Assembly (NCBI RefSeq): GCF_001591165.1
Contig: NZ_BCUG01000016.1
Coordinates: forward strand, 1 to 64,000
Reading direction: 5' to 3'
Origin: Thauera butanivorans NBRC 103042
GTDB taxonomy: Bacteria; Pseudomonadota; Gammaproteobacteria; Burkholderiales; Rhodocyclaceae
DNA length: 64,000 nt
The notes under the pieces are model-generated. The model was not told the origin of the DNA, made no database searches, and worked only from the letters and a program-made list of their open reading frames with translations. Positions within the stretch are counted from its first letter, which is position 1, and every line of letters starts with the position of its first letter. This document shows positions 60,588 to 64,000 of this stretch, piece by piece. A program made the translations under genes and the position numbers.

Positions 60588-63136
60588 GTGATACCCGCAT
60601 GAAGATCGTTCTCGTTGGCCACGGTATGGTCGGCCACAAGTTCCTCGAAGCGCTCCGGCAGTTGCAGTTTCCGGCAGCCGACGTCACCGTGCTGGGCGAG
60701 GAGCCGCGTACGGCTTACGACCGCGTACATCTGTCGGATTTCTTTGCCGGCAAGACGGCGGAAGACCTGTCGCTGGTCGAGCCCGGTTTTTTCGCCGACA
60801 CCGGCTTCGATCTGCGTCTGAACAGCCGTGCGGCGGCCATCGATCGCCGCGCGAAAACGGTGACGACGCAGGACGGTGTCACCCTCTCCTACGACAAGCT
60901 GGTGCTGGCCACCGGGTCCTATCCTTTCGTGCCGCCGGTCAAGGGTAGCGACCGTGGGCAATGTTTCGTCTATCGCACGATCGAGGACCTCGAGGCGATG
61001 AAGGAGGCCAGCGCGATCTCGCGCAAGGGCGTCGTGGTGGGCGGTGGGCTGCTTGGCCTGGAGTGTGCCAAGGCCTTGCGCGACCTTGGCCTGGAGACCC
61101 ATGTGGTCGAGTTTGCGCCGCGGCTGATGGCGGTGCAGGTCGACGACGATGGCGGGCGCATCCTGCGCAGCAAGATCGAGGCGCTGGGCGTGCAGGTGCA
61201 TACCGAGCGCAACACCCTGGAGATCACCGACGGCCGCCAGGCCCGCCACCGGATGGTGTTCGCTGATGGCAGCCATCTGGAAACCGACATGATCGTGTTC
61301 TCCGCCGGCATCCGCCCGCGCGACGAACTGGCGCGCCAGAATGCGCTCGCGGTCGGCGCCCGCGGCGGTATCGCGATCGACGACCAGTGTCGCACCAGCG
61401 ACCCGGACATCTACGCCATCGGCGAATGCGCGGCCTGGCGCGACCAGACTTTCGGTCTGGTCGCGCCAGGCTACGAGATGGCGCGTATTGCCGCGCGCCA
61501 GCTTGCGGGTGAGGCCGGGGCGGTTTTCGCCGGCGCCGACATGAGCACCAAGCTCAAGCTGATGGGGGTCGATGTGGCCAGCATCGGCGACGCCCACGGC
61601 CGGACGCCGGGCTGTCGCAGCTTCCGTTATACCGACGAATGCAAGCAGATCTACAAGAAGATCGTCGTCAGCGCCGACGGCAAGCACCTGCTCGGCGCAG
61701 TGCTGGTGGGCAATGCCGACGAATATGGCACCCTGCTGCAGATGGCCCTGAACGGCATCGCGCTGCCGGAGGCTCCGGAGTTCCTGATCCTGCCGGCAGG
61801 GGACGGCAAGGCCCGGCCCGGCCTCGGTGCGCATGAGCTGCCCGACAGCGCGCAGATCTGCTCGTGCAACAACGTCAGCAAGGAGCAGATCTGCACTGCG
61901 GTGGCCGAGGGCGCAACCAGCATCGGCGAGATCAAGGCCTGCACCCAGGCCGGCGCCACCTGCGGCGGCTGCGTGCCGCTGGTGACGCAGATCATGAAGG
62001 CCGAAATGGCCAAGCTCGGCATGGCGGTAACCGACCACCTGTGCGAGCATTTCCCCCATTCGCGCCAGGAACTGTATCACCTGGTGCGCGTCGGCGGGAT
62101 CCGCAGCTTCGATGAACTGCTCGCCCGCCACGGCCGCGGTCTGGGCTGCGACATCTGCAAGCCGACCGCGGCCTCGATCTTCGCCTCGTGCTGGAACGAC
62201 TTCGTGCTCAAGGGCGAGCTTGCCAGCCTGCAGGACAGCAACGACTACTTCCTCGGCAACATCCAGAAGGACGGCAGCTACTCGGTGGTGCCGCGCATGC
62301 CCGGTGGCGAGGTGACGCCCGACGGCTTGATCGCAGTCGCCCAGGTGGCGAAGAAGTACGGCCTCTACACCAAGATCACCGGTGGCCAGCGGGTGGACCT
62401 GTTCGGCGCCCGTGTCGAGCAGTTGCCGCTGATCTGGGAAGAGCTGATCGCCGCCGGCTTCGAATCCGGCCATGCCTACGGCAAGTCGCTGCGCACGGTG
62501 AAGAGCTGTGTCGGCTCGACCTGGTGCCGCTACGGCGTGCAGGACTCGGTGGGCTTGGCGGTCGAACTGGAGAACCGCTACAAGGGCCTGCGCGCACCGC
62601 ACAAGATCAAGTTCGGCGTCTCCGGCTGCACCCGCGAATGCGCCGAGGCGCAGGGCAAGGACGTCGGCATCATTGCCACCGAGCGCGGCTGGAACCTCTA
62701 CGTCTGCGGCAACGGCGGCATGAAGCCGCGCCACGCCGAGCTGATCGCCAGCGATCTCGACAAGACCGCCCTGGTGCGTCTGATCGACCGCTTCCTGATG
62801 TTCTACATCCGCACTGCCGACCGCCTGCAGCGCACCAGCACCTGGCGCGACAACCTCGAAGGCGGGCTGGATTACCTGAAGGCGGTGCTGATCGACGATT
62901 CGCTGGGCATCGGCGACGAACTCGAGCGCCAGATGCAGCACGTGGTCGATACCTACCAGTGCGAGTGGAAGACCGCGGTCACCGACCCCGGCGTGCGCAG
63001 GCGCTTCCGCAGTTTCGTGAACGACCCGCAGCCCGACGCGCGCATCGTCTTCGTCGAGGAGCGCGGCCAGATCCGGCCCGCCCGCGCCGACGAGCGCGTC
63101 CCGGCGTTGGCGGCAACTGCCGAACTGAGCACCTGA
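60584..63136 (+). CDS. nirB: Nitrite reductase (NADH) large subunit
   Basis: NirB reduces nitrite to ammonium in the cytoplasm with NADH. The 850-residue protein has an N-terminal FAD/NAD(P)-binding reductase (LVGHGMVGHKFLEAL, VVGGGLLGLECAKAL), a [2Fe-2S] region ICSCNNVSKEQIC...ATCGGCVPL near residue 430, and the C-terminal siroheme/[4Fe-4S] reductase with STWCRYG and SGCTRECAEAQGKD, the four cluster cysteines being present. ATG 60584 is used; ATG 60599 gives the shorter MKIVLVGHG start. Upstream NtrC sites, a sigma-54 promoter and an ANTAR-type leader indicate assimilatory control. Confidence 0.96.
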   Translation: MSDTRMKIVLVGHGMVGHKFLEALRQLQFPAADVTVLGEEPRTAYDRVHLSDFFAGKTAEDLSLVEPGFFADTGFDLRLNSRAAAIDRRAKTVTTQDGVTLSYDKLVLATGSYPFVPPVKGSDRGQCFVYRTIEDLEAMKEASAISRKGVVVGGGLLGLECAKALRDLGLETHVVEFAPRLMAVQVDDDGGRILRSKIEALGVQVHTERNTLEITDGRQARHRMVFADGSHLETDMIVFSAGIRPRDELARQNALAVGARGGIAIDDQCRTSDPDIYAIGECAAWRDQTFGLVAPGYEMARIAARQLAGEAGAVFAGADMSTKLKLMGVDVASIGDAHGRTPGCRSFRYTDECKQIYKKIVVSADGKHLLGAVLVGNADEYGTLLQMALNGIALPEAPEFLILPAGDGKARPGLGAHELPDSAQICSCNNVSKEQICTAVAEGATSIGEIKACTQAGATCGGCVPLVTQIMKAEMAKLGMAVTDHLCEHFPHSRQELYHLVRVGGIRSFDELLARHGRGLGCDICKPTAASIFASCWNDFVLKGELASLQDSNDYFLGNIQKDGSYSVVPRMPGGEVTPDGLIAVAQVAKKYGLYTKITGGQRVDLFGARVEQLPLIWEELIAAGFESGHAYGKSLRTVKSCVGSTWCRYGVQDSVGLAVELENRYKGLRAPHKIKFGVSGCTRECAEAQGKDVGIIATERGWNLYVCGNGGMKPRHAELIASDLDKTALVRLIDRFLMFYIRTADRLQRTSTWRDNLEGGLDYLKAVLIDDSLGIGDELERQMQHVVDTYQCEWKTAVTDPGVRRRFRSFVNDPQPDARIVFVEERGQIRPARADERVPALAATAELST

Positions 63137-63155
63137 ATCCACCGAGGAACACCCC

Positions 63156-63503
63156 ATGAGTACAAAGAAACCGCGCTGGACCGCCGTCTGCAAAATCGGC
63201 GACATCTTGCCCGGCACCGGCGTCTGTGCGCTGGTGGAGGACCACCACGTTGCTGTCTTCCGCCTGGGCGAGGACGGCTTCTACGCCATCGACAACATCG
63301 ACCCCCGCTCCGGCGCCAGCGTGCTGTCGCGCGGGCTGATCGGGAATCTCGGCGAGCATCTCGTCGTCGCCTCGCCGCTGTACAAGAACCACTTCGACCT
63401 GCGCACCGGCGCCTGCCTGGAGGCGCCCGAGCATTCGGTGCGTGCGCACCGGGTGCAGGTGCGCGGTGAAGCGGTCTTCGTTTCCCTTTCCACCCTTTCC
63501 TGA
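63156..63503 (+). CDS. nirD: Nitrite reductase (NADH) small subunit
   Basis: NirD is the small Rieske-like subunit of the assimilatory nitrite reductase. The 115-residue protein has the family layout WTAVCKIGDILPGTGVCALVEDHHVAVFRLG, YAIDNIDPRSGASVLSRGLIG and SPLYKNHFDLRTGACLEAPE. As in NirD proteins generally, the Rieske Cys-His cluster ligands are not retained (IDPRSGA in place of C-x-H), so no [2Fe-2S] is expected. It lies 19 bp after nirB. Confidence 0.95.
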   Translation: MSTKKPRWTAVCKIGDILPGTGVCALVEDHHVAVFRLGEDGFYAIDNIDPRSGASVLSRGLIGNLGEHLVVASPLYKNHFDLRTGACLEAPEHSVRAHRVQVRGEAVFVSLSTLS

Positions 63504-63531
63504 TCCAAGACCATTTTCCGAGAGGTCCTTC

Positions 63532-64000
63532 ATGGCATACCTGGCTCCTACCGAATTCGTCACCAAGATGATCGACGCCGGCGAATCCAAACTCCTGATG
63601 TCCACCCGCGACACCCTGATCCGTGCCTACATGGCCGGCGCCATCCTGGCATTGGCTGCGGCCTTCGCCGTGTCGGTGACGGTCAACACCGGCAATCCGC
63701 TGCTCGGCGCGCTGCTCTTCCCGGTCGGCTTCTGCATGCTCTACCTGCTCGGCTTCGACCTGCTCACCGGCGTGTTCACGCTGGCACCGCTGGCGGTCTT
63801 CGACCGCCGGCCCGGCGCCACCTGGGGCGGGGTGATGCGCAACTGGTCGCTGGTGTTCATCGGCAACTTCGGCGGTGCGATCACGGTGGCGGTGTTCATG
63901 GCCATCATCTTCACCAACGGCTTCACCGAGGCGCCCAACGCCATCGGCCAGAAGATCGGCCACATCGGCGAAGGCCGCACCGTCGGCTACGCCGAGCACG
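63532..64000 (+). CDS. nirC: Formate/nitrite transporter family protein, 3'-truncated by window
   Basis: The first 156 residues of an FNT-family channel are present, starting MAYLAPTEFVTKMIDAGESKL. Helix 1 is YMAGAILALAAAFAVSV; the P1 loop contains GNPLLGALLFPVGFCML with the half-helix glycines, then LGFDLLTGVFTLAPLAVFDRRPGATWGGVMRNWSLVFIGNFGG-type blocks. The nirBDC order favours nitrite uptake or export. GAGAGG lies 8 bp before the ATG at 63532. The frame is open at the window edge. Confidence 0.92.
   Translation, partial: MAYLAPTEFVTKMIDAGESKLLMSTRDTLIRAYMAGAILALAAAFAVSVTVNTGNPLLGALLFPVGFCMLYLLGFDLLTGVFTLAPLAVFDRRPGATWGGVMRNWSLVFIGNFGGAITVAVFMAIIFTNGFTEAPNAIGQKIGHIGEGRTVGYAEH

Noticed and set aside
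60386-63217. Minus-strand open frame of about 940 codons opposite nirB
   Set aside because: Antisense to a fully supported nirB; no recognisable domain.

Overview
The window is high-G+C DNA from a betaproteobacterium, most likely of the Rhodocyclales (Azoarcus/Thauera/Aromatoleum type). This is inferred from the complete division and cell-wall (dcw) cluster, a pqqABCDE operon, an OlsBA-type ornithine-lipid gene pair, an assimilatory-type nirBD(C) locus, and codon use with strong G/C in third positions. No database search was possible, so the genus is not fixed. Nearly all of it is core chromosome; the few non-core items are a group II intron remnant at the left edge, a decayed methyltransferase gene and a small REP-like inverted pair.

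Layout. 1-330: 5' part of a group II intron. 0.4-4.4 kb: apaH, olsB-olsA (minus), a PfkB kinase and a glycine-zipper lipoprotein. 4.4-10.0 kb (minus): accB-accC-prmA-DUF3426 protein, then a TlpA-like thioredoxin and an unknown gene. 10.1-15.8 kb: mpl, the dolP-diaA-yraN block (minus), rsmI, pyrC, a small lipoprotein, and rnpB (RNase P RNA). 16.6-33.6 kb: the dcw cluster mraZ-rsmH-ftsL-ftsI-murE-murF-mraY-murD-ftsW-murG-murC-ddl-ftsQ-ftsA-ftsZ, with a visible Pmra promoter and MraZ boxes at its head and a strong terminator at its end; lpxC follows as a separate unit. 34.9-40.1 kb: a small membrane protein, a DUF721/DciA-like gene, secA, argJ and a Nudix hydrolase. 40.2-44.9 kb: a proline iminopeptidase and pqqABCDE. 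44.9-47.2 kb: apaG, purB and a DUF2322 gene. 47.2-54.1 kb: a truncated methyltransferase, an XRE-type regulator, and a tightly overlapping three-gene operon (Aas-like acyltransferase/acyl-ACP synthetase, exported amidohydrolase, LplT-like transporter fused to PlsC). 54.3-59.9 kb (minus): queA-tgt-yajC-secD-secF. 60.0 kb: tRNA-Leu(CAA). 60.3-64.0 kb: nirB-nirD-nirC, the last cut by the window edge.

How genes work together. The dcw genes make lipid II and build the divisome; most neighbours overlap by 1-8 bp, so they are probably translationally coupled from Pmra. lpxC, the ornithine-lipid pair and the Aas/LplT operon all touch envelope lipids. The most informative regulatory DNA lies upstream of nirB: two tandem NtrC-type sites, a sigma-54 -24/-12 promoter, and a leader holding two hairpins with hexaloops that fit the ANTAR-protein target motif. 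Together these predict nitrogen-limitation plus nitrate/nitrite control, as in the Klebsiella nasF system. Another notable structure is a 100-bp displacement of the murC start, where the old start codon and its first 12 codons survive as a vestigial copy overlapping the end of murG.
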